Shown in pieces: positions 55,217 through 64,000 of a stretch of DNA of 64,000 nucleotides. The position numbers and the translations under genes were made by a program. Each line of letters begins with the position of its first letter. The stretch's first letter is position 1. The notes under the pieces were generated by a model. That model was not told the DNA's origin and made no database searches. It was given only the letters and a program-made list of their open reading frames with translations. Origin of the DNA: Chelydra serpentina (lineage: Eukaryota > Chordata > Testudines > Chelydridae); contig JBAIAC010000006.1 in NCBI GenBank assembly GCA_037349315.1, forward strand, positions 17,085,501 through 17,149,500, written 5' to 3'.

Positions 55217-55697
55217 CATGGGTGGCGGGTGAACCAGTGGTTGGGAGAGATTAGTCCCCGGCCAGCCCTGCCTGAGGACCCATCCGTTTCCCCGCCATAG
55301 CCCCCCCCATGGCCAACAGCCCCCTCTCCCACCCCCATCCCCGCAGTGCCAGACGGGCAATGCATGCCCGCCCCCCGCCCGGCTCCCAGCGCAGGGCAGG
55401 CAGGTGGTGCATGCCCCGCCCCCAGCCCCAGCAGCTCCATTTCCCCCACCCCAGTTCTGGGCAGCACAGCCCCAGTGCCTGCGGGCCCCCCAGCCCTGGG
55501 CGGCACCAGCCACCCGAAGTCCTGGCCACCCTAGCCCCAGCCCCAGCCGGCATCCCTGAAGAGAAGTAGCCTGCCTAGGCTGGGGTCAAGGGGGAAGGGC
55601 AAGCAGGAAGGGGCTTCGGGGAGGAGTGTGGGCGGGGCCATGCTGGGCTGTTTGAGGAGGCACAGACTTCCCCAGCCTATGAGACACATCGCCCATG
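55217..55697. mobile_element. GC-rich hAT-like non-autonomous element
   Basis: It begins 'CATGGGTGGCGGGTGAACCA' and ends '...CACATCGCCCATG', short inverted termini. An exact 8-bp duplication, GGTGTCTT, lies at 55209-55216 and 55698-55705. The centre is over 70% G+C, which creates overlapping open frames on both strands that are not genes. Removing it restores the old repeat on both sides. Confidence 0.85.
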
Positions 55698-55705
55698 GGT
55701 GTCTT

Positions 55706-56726
55706 AATTTGGGTAGTCCAAAACTGAAGTATCCAAAATCACTTGTCACTTGAATTTTTAGGCCTGCAATAATTGGGGATGTACCAGAGAGATATTTTCC
55801 TGTCTATTATATAAACAGGTGACATGGTACTTGTTCATGGGGAAGGAAAAATAAGATTGTTACAAAATACTGGTTGGTTATTGCAGAACTCACTTACCGG
55901 GAGCTCTGCTCTTGAGAATATCCAAAGGACAAATTGTCATGCACATATCTGAGATCTGTATCTTTTTTATTTCCTTTATTCATTCTTCTTCATAGCTGAT
56001 AACATGGATATTATTTAGATATTATCATAATTATTACTAAGGCATGGGCAATTTTATTAAATACGTTTCTAGTAATTTTTAAGGGACTAAAAATGGTTCT
56101 CATTTAAATTCATTAGCTGTTAATATACTGCACATTTTGTAAGAAAGTAGTTGAAGTCTAACTTCACAGTGAAGCTGAAAATGCCTTACCTTTTCAAGGT
56201 GGACCCATTTTCACATTACCTTTTCATTTCAGCCAGTCAGGTTTACCAGAATTAGAAATGAGTGGTACATTAGTCTGAAAATCACCTTTTCAGACAACAA
56301 TCATTGAGATTGTCTCAGAGACAGCTATATTAGATTCATTTTGCTAAGCAGCTGAGAAGAGGGGGGGAACCCCCAAAGAATCTAACATTTTTGCCTGCTT
56401 AAGAGCTCCCAAGCTGCGAATCCATCGAGACCACCTACACAGTGTGAACAATCAATCAGCCAGGCAAATTGCAGCTCATCTCAGGCAGTGAGGATTGAAT
56501 ACGAATGTAGCTAGAGCTGAAGAACACTGATGGATTTCTGTTGGCCTTTTAGCTATCTCACATCACCATCTAATGTCTAGAACATATCTTACTAAAAAAA
56601 AAAGCTAGATGGATAGATACTCTTGAAGAAGTTAATGTCAAGGGCATCACCTTTCTTAAAGTGTCCCCTGATAATCCTCACTATTGACTTGGAAAGCTTG
56701 GCAGAGTTGTTTTCACTGCTGACATC
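55706..56726. other. unannotated stretch after the resumed old repeat
   Basis: 55706-55780 ('CAAAATCACTTGTCACTTGA') completes the old repeat. The rest shows nothing recognised. Confidence 0.4.
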
Positions 56727-56729
56727 TAA

Positions 56730-56904
56730 GGCTTTGTCTTCAGTGCAGAGTTAACTTGTGCATTTACCTGGGTTTTAGCCCAGAAAACCTATGGCCGCTG
56801 ACTTTTAGCCTGGGCTAGCTGACTTGGCTGAGGGTGAAGGTTAGAACTTGGGCTTTGCTTTAACTAGGGCTAGAACCTGCTTGCTTTGCAGTGAGGATGC
56901 AGTC
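56730..56904. mobile_element. MITE, GGCTTTGTCTTCAGTGC termini, TAA duplication
   Basis: The ends 'GGCTTTGTCTTCAGTGCAGA' and 'TTTGCAGTGAGGATGCAGTC' are loosely inverted, and TAA flanks both (56727-56729 and 56905-56907). 'AGCCTGGGCTAGCTGACTTG' is internal. Same superfamily signature as 18733 and 33259. Confidence 0.6.
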
Positions 56905-56999
56905 TAAATCACTCAAGTGTTGATAATCCAATATGACTTCCCTACAGTTCCCCCCAAAGGACAGAAAAGTTCACTCATAATTGACTGAGAAGGCCTCAT

Positions 57000-57195
57000 A
57001 GGGTATGCCTACACTGCAACTGGAGTTATGACTGCAGATCGGATAGGCATAACCATGCTAGCTTTACCCGATCTAGCATCACTAAAAATAGCAATGAAGA
57101 TGCGATGACATGAAGAGAGAGAGGGCTAGCAATGCAAGTATATACCCACAGTTCCAGGCAGGCTTGTACAGCCCCCACAAAAACCCATTCTACTG
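57000..57195. repeat. possible MITE fragment
   Basis: 'AGGGTATGCCTACACTGCAA' resembles the left end of the TWA-duplication MITEs, and the interior has 'GGCATAACCATGCTAGCTTT'. No clear right end, because the CR1 begins soon after. Confidence 0.4.
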
Positions 57196-57249
57196 CATCT
57201 TCCCTGTTTTTAATAAACCAAATTTTGTTTCTTAAAACATTTTGTGGCA

Positions 57250-57592
57250 TGGTAAACTTCAACTACCTAAAAGGGGGTTCCAAAGAGGATGGATCTAGAC
57301 TGTTCTCAGTGGTAGAAGATGACAGAACAAGGAGTAATGGTCTCAAGTTGCAGAGGGGGAGGTTTAGGTTGGATATTAGGAAAAACTTTTTCACTAGTAG
57401 GGTGGTGAAGCACTGGAATGGGTTACCTAGGGAGGTGGTGGAATCTCCTTCCTTAGAGGTTTTTAAGGTCAGGCTTGACAAAGCCCTGGCTGGGATGATC
57501 TAGTTGGGGTTGGTCCTGCTTTGAGCAGGGGGTTGGACTAGATGACCTCCTGAGGTCCCTTCCAACCCTGAGATTCTATGATTCTAGGATTC
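57250..57592 (+). mobile_element. CR1 LINE, 3' end with ORF2 C-terminus
   Basis: The plus frame contains '[20 protein letters not shown]' through '[12 protein letters not shown]', the last 80 or so residues of CR1 ORF2. The untranslated end follows: 'GGGTTGGTCCTGCTTTGAGC' and 'TGAGATTCTATGATTCTAGG'. It is truncated at about 340 bp and nearly identical to the corresponding part of the 34275 copy. Confidence 0.93.
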
Positions 57593-57599
57593 TAAAGTG

Positions 57600-58215
57600 T
57601 AGCACATATTGCTGTGAATACGCATCTGAGCATCCAAACTAAAAGTGTTTGGACAGATTGCTAAAGTACTGTTTGAGTTTAGTGCTCATCAAATCAAGGA
57701 ACAGAATGCTATTTGAGTCAGGAGATCACTCTCAGTGCAAATAGCAAGCTAAGAATATTACATACATAGAGAGCAATAGCCACCGCAAATAGTTTGCGAC
57801 CAGAGTGTATGCTGAAAGATGTTCACATGAAAGATTCACGGAATAATTTGGAGTAACAATGACAGTTGTAAATATCAAAGTCTGCTCCTGAGTAATTCAC
57901 AAACAGAAAGAGAGGCTAAATTCATCAAATAAATTGTTTGCTGCAAATAGTTCTCCCAGCTTTTTCAAGTGTGGCTAATTGACTATCAATAAGGCATAGA
58001 AAAGCTGAGCTAATAAAAGTATCATACAACTGTCATCCTATTATGTAATTAAGGATCATTAACTATATTAATGACTTTACTAATTCATATATTGTTAACC
58101 AATCATTAATGCTTTATTTCAGGCATATACATTATAAACATTCCTGACGCAGGTTTGGAACAAGATTCTTCATACCAAAAATACTCTGCATAGACTAAAT
58201 CTTGCTTGCTGAGCT
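57600..58215. other. unannotated stretch
   Basis: No gene or repeat recognised. Confidence 0.4.
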
Positions 58216-58218
58216 AGT

Positions 58219-58990
58219 GCAAGTAGGGTTGCCAACTTTCTGACTGTAGGAAACTGAGCACTCTTACTCCACCCTCTGCCCCACTGCCACGCCCCTTCTC
58301 TGAGGCCCCGCCCCTGCTCACTCCATCCCCTCTCCCTCCCACACTTGTTTTCCCCCACCCTCACTCATTTTCACCTGGCTGGGGCAGGGAGTTGGGGTGT
58401 GGGAGGGGGTGAAGGCTTTGCCTGGGGATGCAAGCTCTGGGAGATGAGAGGTTTTGGTACAGTAGGGGGCTCTGGGCTGGGGGGTGGAGCCGAGGGATTA
58501 GGAGTGAAGGGAAAGGGCTCTGGGCTGATGCAGGGTGTTGGGGTGCAGGGAGGGTGAGGGCTTGGCTGGGGATGAATGGTTTGTGGTGCAGGAGGGTACA
58601 GGAGGCTGGGGCTAAGGGGTGTGGAATGTGGAAGGGGGCTCAGGGCTGGGGCAGGGGGCTGGTGTGCAGGATGGGGCGTGGACTCCGGGAGGGAGTTTGA
58701 GTGCAGGAATGGGATCCGAGCTGGGCGTTGGAGTGTGGGAGGAGGTGAGGGCTCCAGCTGAGGGTGCGGGCTCTGGTGTGGTGTCAGAGATGAGGGGTTT
58801 GGGTGTGGGAGGGGGCTCAGGGCTGGGGCAAGTTGGTGCAGGAGGGGCAGTGGGGTCTGGGCTCCAGACGGGCAGCGCTTACCTCAGGCAGCTCCCAGAA
58901 GCAGGCAGCATGTCTGGCTCCTAGGCGAAGGGGCCAGGGGGCTTTGTGCACTGCTTGCGCCCACAGCTCCCATTGGTCGTGGTTCCCGAA
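58219..58990. repeat. GC-rich interspersed repeat with internal minisatellite
   Basis: It begins 'GTAGGGTTGCCAACTTTCTG', continues with 'CTGAGGCCCCGCCCCTGCTC', then a G-rich degenerate tandem array (58380-58860). The array is built on units like 'GGGCTGGGGCAGGGGGCTGG' and 'GTGTGGGAGGGGGTGAAGGC'. It ends with 'CTTACCTCAGGCAGCTCCCA' and 'CAGCTCCCATTGGTCGTGG'. The array is strongly strand-asymmetric (G-rich on plus) and may form G-quadruplexes. The long frames are glycine-rich artefacts of the tandem repeats. Confidence 0.65.
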
Positions 58991-59139
58991 AAGATGAGTC
59001 CTCAGCTTGCCTTGCTGAATACTGCTTTTTATGTGCTATAATTTACACAGAAAGTAAACCCTTCTCATTTGGAAAATAATCATGCAACTATTCTAAAGAG
59101 ATTTGGGGGCACAGTGGCTTGGAGCTGTGAGGGAAGAAA

Positions 59140-59270
59140 CTATAGAGTCATAGAACTGGAAGGGACCTCGAGAGGTCATCTAGTCCAGTCCCCTGCACTC
59201 AAGGCAGGACTAAGTATTATCTAAACCATCCCTGACAGGTGTTTGTCCAACCTATCTCCTGTTGTTGATT
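59140..59270 (-). mobile_element. CR1-like LINE, 3' end only
   Basis: 'TAGAGTCATAGAACTGGAAG' then 'GGACCTCGAGAGGTCATCTA' and 'CATCCCTGACAGGTGTTTGT' match the 3' end of the 53512 subfamily. Truncated after about 130 bases. Confidence 0.88.
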
Positions 59271-59572
59271 CCTGTTATGTTCAGGGAAACAGGATTTTGT
59301 AAGTTCTTCGTAAATAAACAGGATTGTATCAAAGAAAATGCCTGACTCCAACATCATTTTTCCATTTAGCTGAAGCAACTGGCAGAACCCCACATTTTGC
59401 TAACTGCTCAGGTCAAAAAGGAGCAACAATGCTTTGTTACAAATTGCTGTACAAACCCTAAAGTGCCTGTTCTTCTAAAATATGTTTTCATTGGTTACAA
59501 AACGTGGCTCAGCCCCAAATATTATAAACAATGGGCCAGATGCTAAAAACCTGATTATTTAGTTCTTAGGAA
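59271..59572. other. unannotated stretch
   Basis: Nothing recognised. Confidence 0.4.
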
Positions 59573-59574
59573 AA

Positions 59575-60188
59575 GATTTTGTCACGGGTATTTTTGTAAA
59601 AGTCACGGACAGGTCACCGGCAATAAGGAAAAATGTACAGAAGCCCCGTGACCTGTCCCTGACTTTTACTAAAAATATCCATGACAAAATGGGGAGCGCT
59701 GGGCAGATGCTGGAGAGAGGGGAGCGAGGGGGGGGGGAAGCTGGGAGCTCCAGGGGCCCCCACCACCTGTGGGGGCTCAGACATCCAGGGTCCCCCTCTG
59801 CCTATGGCTCAGAGCTTCGGGGTCCTGCCTGCCCAAAGCTGCTGGGAGCTGTGTGTGAGCCCAGCCACAAGCTGTGGGGGTCATCCCCACAGTGGCTTGG
59901 AACCCCCTGCCACCCACAATGGCCTGGAGCTCCAGGGTTGCCCTGCCACCCGTGGTGGCCCAGAACTCGGGTGCCCTGCTGGCCGCAGCAGCAGGGATCT
60001 GTGGTATCCCCCTGGCCCGCAGCAGCCAGGAGCTGTGGGGTTCCTCGCCGCTCACAGTGGCTCAGAGCTTGGGGGTCTCTGCCACGGCGGGGGTACCCTG
60101 CAGCTCCCAGCCACCACAGACCGAAGTCATAGAGGTCATTGGAAGTCATGGATTCCGTGACTTCTGCGATCTCCATGACAAAATTGTA
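59575..60188. mobile_element. non-autonomous DNA element with GTCACGG termini and tandem GC-rich core
   Basis: The left end 'GATTTTGTCACGGGTATTTT' and right end (reversed) 'AATTTTGTCATGGAGATCGC' are inverted. 'AAAAGTCACGGACAGGTCAC' and 'GTGACCTGTCCCTGACTTTT' give a second palindrome close to the left end. The core (59700-60120) is a degenerate tandem array, roughly 60-bp units containing 'GGCCCGCAGCAGCCAGGAGC' and 'CACAGTGGCTCAGAGCTTGG'. Its frames (up to 159 residues, overlapping on both strands) are repeat artefacts. Confidence 0.65.
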
Positions 60189-60199
60189 GCCATAGTTAT

Positions 60200-60405
60200 T
60201 ACTTCTCCTGACTCAGATTGAGTCTCATTTCACACAATAGGAGTTGGTATAAGTAAGATTTGGTCCACCATTAACATTGCTAAACAACCTGTATATATTT
60301 GTGTTTCATTATTAGACTTCTTATTTTTAGGTTAGTGTATAAGTATATATGTATCTGACTCATACAAGTGTAAATATATACATTGAGGAACAAAGAATGT
60401 AGGGC
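60200..60405. other. unannotated stretch
   Basis: Nothing recognised. Confidence 0.4.
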
Positions 60406-60982
60406 ATACTTAAGGAGTGGAGGACTCTATCCTGGGAGTACATGACACTGAAAAAGACATGGGATTCATGGTAATTAATCAGCTGAACATGAGCTCCCAG
60501 TTCAGTGCTGTCACCAAAATGGCTAATGCAATCTTTGGATATATAAACAAGGCAATCTCAAATAGGACTAGGGATATTATTAGGGCTGTCAATTAAACAC
60601 AGTTAACTCAAGCAATTAACTCAAAAAAAGTAATTGCAATTAAAAAAATTAATCACAATTGCAGTTTTAGTCACACTGTTAAAAAATAGAATACCAATTG
60701 AAATTTATTAAATATTTTGAATGTTTTTCTACATTTTCATATATATTATATTCTGTGTTGTAATTGAAATCAAAGTGTATATTATTTTTATTATAAACAG
60801 TTGCACTGTAAAAAAGATAAACAAAAGAAATTGTATTTTTCAATTCACCTCATACAAGCACTGTAGTGAAATTTCTTTATCGTGAAAGTGCAACTTACAA
60901 ATGTAGATTTTTTTTGCTATATAACTGCACTCAAAACTCAAACAATGTAAAACTTCAAAGCTTACAAGTCCACTCAGTCCTA

Positions 60983-61201
60983 CTTCTTGTTCAGCCAATC
61001 ACTAAGACAAACAAGTTGGTTTACATTTACAGGAGATAATGCTACCAACTTCTTGTTTACAATGTCACCAGAAAGTGAGAACAGGCATCTGCATGGCACT
61101 TTTGTTGTAGCCGGCATTGCAAGGTATTTACCTGCCAGATATGTTAAATGTTCGTTTGCCCCTTCATGCTTCAGCCACCATTCCGGAGGACATGCTTTCA
61201 T
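60983..61201 (-). pseudogene. hAT transposase C-terminal dimerisation domain, left arm copy
   Basis: A 73-residue minus frame: 'CPPEWWLKHEGANEHLTYLA', 'KYLAMPATTKVPCRCLFSLS', 'GDIVNKKLVALSPVNVNQLV'. This matches the hAT family C-terminal dimerisation domain: P-x-E-W-W ... L-A-x-x-Y-L-x-x-P-A-T ... F-S-x-x-G-x-I-x-x-x-x-R-x-x-L-S-P. The domain lets transposase monomers oligomerise. It ends at its native stop after 'LSDWLNKK'. Nothing N-terminal to it survives in this orientation, because the palindrome centre follows immediately. The same segment occurs in the right arm at 61690-62047. Inactive on its own. Confidence 0.85.
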
Positions 61202-61239
61202 ACTGATGACGCTCGTTAAAAAATAATGTGTTAATTAAA

Positions 61240-62047
61240 TTTTTGACTGAACTCCTTGGGGGAGAATTGTATGTCCTCTGCTCTGCTTTACCCGCATTCT
61301 GCTATATATTTCATCTTACACCAGTCTCAGATGATGACACAGCTCATGCTGTTCATTTTAAGAACACTTTCGCTGCAGATTTCACAAAACGCAAAGAAGG
61401 TACCAATGTGAGAGTTCTAAATATAGCTACATAACTTGACCCAAGGTTTAAGAATCTGAAGTGCCTTCCAAAATCTGAGAGGGATGAGGTGTGGAGCATG
61501 CTTTCGGAAATCTTAAAAGAGCAACACTCTGATACTGAAACAACAGAATCTGAACCACCAAAAAAGAAAATCAACTTTCTGCTGGTGGCATCTGACTAAG
61601 ATAATGAAAATGAACATGTGTCAGTCCGCACTGCTTTGGATCATTATCGAGCAGAACCCATCACCAGCATGGATGCGTGTCCCCTGGAATGGTGGTTGAA
61701 GCACGAAGGGACATATGTATCAGAGGGATAGCCGTGTTAGTCTGGATCTGTAGAAGCGACAAAGGGTCCTGTGGCACCTTATAGACTAACAGAGGTATTG
61801 AAGCATAAGCTTTCGTGGGTGAATAACCACTTCTTCGGATGCAAGCAGTGGAAAAGCAGTGTTCGAAGGGACATATGACTCTTTAGCATATCTGACATGT
61901 AAATATCTTGTGACACCAGCTACAATAGTGCCATGAGAATGCCTGTTCTCACTTTCAGGTGACATTGTAAACAAGAAGCGGGCAGCATTATCTCCTGCAA
62001 ATGTAAACAAATTTGTTTGTCTGAGCAATTGGCTGAACAAGAAGTAG
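61240..62047 (+). pseudogene. hAT transposase C-terminal half, right arm, split by a hairpin insertion
   Basis: Plus-strand pieces in order: 'VHFKNTFAADFTKRKEGTNV' (61350-61420), 'DPRFKNLKCLPKSERDEVWS' (61438 on; D-P-R-F-K is a typical hAT segment), 'EPPKKKINFLLVASD' then a stop, 'VRTALDHYRAEPITSMDACP' and 'LEWWLKHEGT'. The hairpin element at 61718-61863 cuts it there, inside the dimerisation domain. It resumes with 'YDSLAYLTCKYLVTPATIVP', stop, 'CLFSLSGDIVNKKRAALSP' to 'LSNWLNKK'. The catalytic N-terminal half (zinc finger and the first two acidic residues) is absent. Several stops are present. Confidence 0.85.
61718..61863. mobile_element. hairpin element (Penelope-like terminus family), monomer
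   Basis: One unit, 146 bp: 'TATCAGAGGGATAGCCGTGT' to 'GCAGTGGAAAAGCAGTGTT', with 'GGTGCCACAGG'-type and 'AAGCTTTCGTGGGTGAATAA' segments as in the other copies. An exact 14-bp duplication, CGAAGGGACATATG (61704-61717 and 61864-61877), flanks it. Being a monomer, it shows that the dimeric copies contain one complete unit plus an inverted partial one. Confidence 0.9.
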
Positions 62048-62965
62048 GACTGAGTGGACTTGCAGGCTCAAAATTTTACATAGTTTTATTTTTGAATGCA
62101 GTTTTTTTGTACATAATTCTACATTTGTAAATTCAACTTTCACGATAAAGAGATTGCACTACACTACTTGTATTAGGTGAATTGAAAAATATGATTTATT
62201 TTGTTTTTGTACAGTGCAAATACTTGTAATCAACAATAAATATAAAGTGAGCACTGTACACTTTGTATTCTGTGTTGTAATTGAAATCAATACATTTGCA
62301 AATGTAGAACACATCCAAAAATATTTAAATAAATGGTATTCTACTATTGTTTAACAGTGCGATTAATTGCATGATTAATCATGAATAATTTTTTTAATCG
62401 CTTGACAGCCCTAGGTATTATATTACCTTTGCATTTGGCACTGGTGCAACTGTTACTCGAATACGATTTGTAAGTTCCAGTGTTCACAAGAAGGATGTTT
62501 ATAAACTGGAGAGGGTTTAGAGAATAGCTGTGATGCAAAATTGGAAAACATACCTTATAGTGATAGACATAAAAATCTTAAACTATTTAATTAAAGAACA
62601 CGGTGGTTAAGGGGTGATTGATCACAGTCTATGAATACAAAATATTGATAATGAACTCTTTGGTCTAGTTGACAAACCTATAGCAGGATTCAATGCTGGA
62701 AATTGAAACTAGACAAATTCAGATGGGAAATTAGGCATAAATTATTAACTGTGAGGGTAATTAATCATTGGAACAATTTACCAAGGGTTATGGTGAACTT
62801 TAGAGAATTGGTAATTTTTAAATGAAGATTAGATTTTTTTGTAAAGATATGCTATAGTTCGAACAGGAATTAATTTGGTGAGTTTCAATAGACTGTGTGA
62901 TGAAGGACATCAGACTAGAGGATCACAGTGGTCCCATCTGGCCTTGGAATCTGTGAATCTGAATA

Positions 62966-64000
62966 CTGATGTCATTTACACTAGCACTCTTTGTTAGAAC
63001 TAAATTATGCATAAAAGGCACCGGCCAGAATAGACACAATGCAGAGTTACATTGACCAAATGGGATCTTATTTGAGCACAAACCCTCCCAGGAATCACAG
63101 GTGTTTGGGAGAATAACATATCATCCCTTAAGACCAATAAGCATGCCTTGCACCTCTGCATGGTGTAGAGGTGGCAGAGAGAGTGTTTCTACATCTTTAG
63201 GGTGCAGTGCTAGGAAGGAACATCTACTGTGTTCTGAAGAGCTCATGCACTGCAATTGTACTTGGCTCCTACATAGAAGGATATCTCTCCGATTCATTTA
63301 AGGGCTAGGCACAATCAATGGAGTGGTGTGCTAGCTGCTAACCAGTGCTTTTCAAGAGGAATAGTTTCAACACTCTTAGATTTGATGCATCATGTTATAA
63401 TTCTACATATTAAGTGGCACAGGAAACTGATATAGGAAGTCTTATTAGTGATCATAACATGATGCATCATTTCTTCATGCACTGCCATATATTTAGTTCA
63501 CTTTGACACTGACATAATTCAGAGTAATGCACTGTGCGATGTGTCTGACTGCATCACATCAAATTAATAGAGAAAAATAGTGTGAAACATTAAATTGCTC
63601 ATGCTACTTTGAAAACTCTAAGCACCTCCCAAAATGTCACCAAAATATTCCACTTAAGCAGTTTGGCACATTTGTAATTAACGTCAAGATTTTCTGTGTG
63701 ATCAGTTTTACAGAGGCTACCCTGTATTTCCTTACAAGTTATTGTCTGCTGCAATTTACTGTATACATGAAAATTAAAAGATTAGAAATGATAATACCTT
63801 GCAGATTCCATCAGAGACTCATGATTTCTCAATAGCTCTGTCTGTCAATCTGGTGACTAGCAATTGCCACCAAAACGTTCAACACGGTTCTGTGATTTTA
63901 TTCCATATATATGCAATGAGGCAAGATGGACTAGAGTAGTTATGAGATTCAGTAGTAATAACCAGGAGTTACAAGCAATAGGGTCAGACAACTCCTAATC
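62966..64000. other. unannotated stretch with a small inverted repeat
   Basis: No gene recognised. A perfect 16-base inverted repeat, TGATGCATCATGTTAT (63383-63398) and its complement (63454-63469), lies around a 55-base loop. Confidence 0.45.

Larger units (their letters stand above)
60581..62413. mobile_element. palindromic hAT-derived element
   Basis: The ends 'TAGGGCTGTCAATTAAACAC' and (reversed) 'TAGGGCTGTCAAGCGATTAA' are inverted. Target duplications GATATTAT (60573-60580) and GGTATTAT (62414-62421) match at 7 of 8. Both arms derive from the same transposase 3' region: the left arm (to about 61205) is an inverted copy of the right (about 61690 onward), giving roughly 600-bp arms. The middle (61205-61690) reads as further transposase on the plus strand. 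The right arm is interrupted by the hairpin element at 61718-61863. Confidence 0.88.
60410..62965 (+). mobile_element. old CR1-like LINE interrupted by a palindromic hAT element
   Basis: The left part (60410-60580) has 'GGAGGACTCTATCCTGGGAG' and 'AATCTTTGGATATATAAACA', parallel to the old CR1 at 15740-15890. After the insertion it resumes with 'ATTACCTTTGCATTTGGCAC' (62422) and runs through 'GGTGATTGATCACAGTCTAT' to the tail 'CAGACTAGAGGATCACAGTG' and 'GTCCCATCTGGCCTTGGAAT'. Stops and frameshifts throughout. Confidence 0.82.

Noticed and set aside
55205..55569. Overlapping frames of 86-102 residues on both strands rich in Gly/Pro/Ala
   Set aside because: They lie in a GC-rich transposable element with an 8-bp target duplication. 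The frames overlap in several phases and contain no domain.
58428..58997. Glycine-rich frames resembling structural proteins
   Set aside because: They result from a G-rich tandem repeat. No frame is favoured and the units are degenerate.
59681..60221. Frame of 159 residues with overlapping partners
   Set aside because: It comes from a tandem GC-rich core within palindromic DNA-element ends. Both strands are equally open.
1..64000. CRISPR arrays, bacterial operons, or LTR/retroviral elements
   Set aside because: No spaced short direct-repeat array, no bacterial gene organisation, and no paired LTRs or gag/pol/env-type frames were noticed.

Overview
The window looks like nuclear DNA of a turtle, most likely a cryptodire. 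The main evidence is three copies of a tRNA-headed SINE whose tail resembles the 3' end of CR1, together with abundant CR1 LINEs ending in the 'ATTCTATGATTCTATGA' type tail. MIR-class SINEs and many AT-rich fold-back repeats also fit. This assignment rests on recalled repeat families, not on a database search. I found no convincing host protein-coding exon on either strand and no intact tRNA, rRNA or snRNA gene. The region reads as intergenic or deep-intronic DNA built by successive transposon insertions.

Layout. 0.9-2.0 kb: a CR1 inserted into an older CR1 (minus strand). 2.6-4.4 kb: two SINE copies in inverted orientation that also share about 66 bp of upstream sequence. 6-15 kb: mostly unrecognised old sequence with short repeats. 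15.4-16.7 kb: an old CR1 split by a GC-rich element. 18.4-24.5 kb: SINE, MITE, fold-back and hairpin elements. 24.5-29 kb: the most repeat-poor stretch. 30.0-32.6 kb and 34.3-36.7 kb: the two longest CR1 copies (endonuclease and reverse transcriptase), both inactivated. 37.9-41.1 kb: a nearly complete hAT transposon with an exact 8-bp target duplication, carrying a broken transposase and sitting inside an older repeat. 42.3-43.3 kb: a LINE remnant with an RNase H domain. 43.5-44.0 kb: a 7SL-RNA-like head interrupted by a GC-rich element. 46.6-48.2 kb: a LINE split into two opposite-facing halves, as expected from twin priming, with a MITE inside. 51.9-53.2 kb: a LINE endonuclease remnant and a long palindromic element. 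53.5-54.7 kb: CR1 of another subfamily. 55.2-60.2 kb: GC-rich elements with internal tandem repeats. 60.4-63.0 kb: a three-level nest (old CR1, then a palindromic hAT derivative, then a short hairpin element).

Nothing here acts as an operon or pathway. What can be read is the order of insertion, since target duplications date each event relative to its host element. The most interesting signal is a family of palindromic or hairpin elements (11.3, 19.5, 48.3, 52.7 and 61.7 kb) with 10-15 bp target duplications and a conserved CTGANGA-stem-GAAA block resembling a hammerhead ribozyme. I infer these to be Penelope-like element termini. Most repeat boundaries are good to a few bases where a target duplication is stated and to about 20-50 bases elsewhere.
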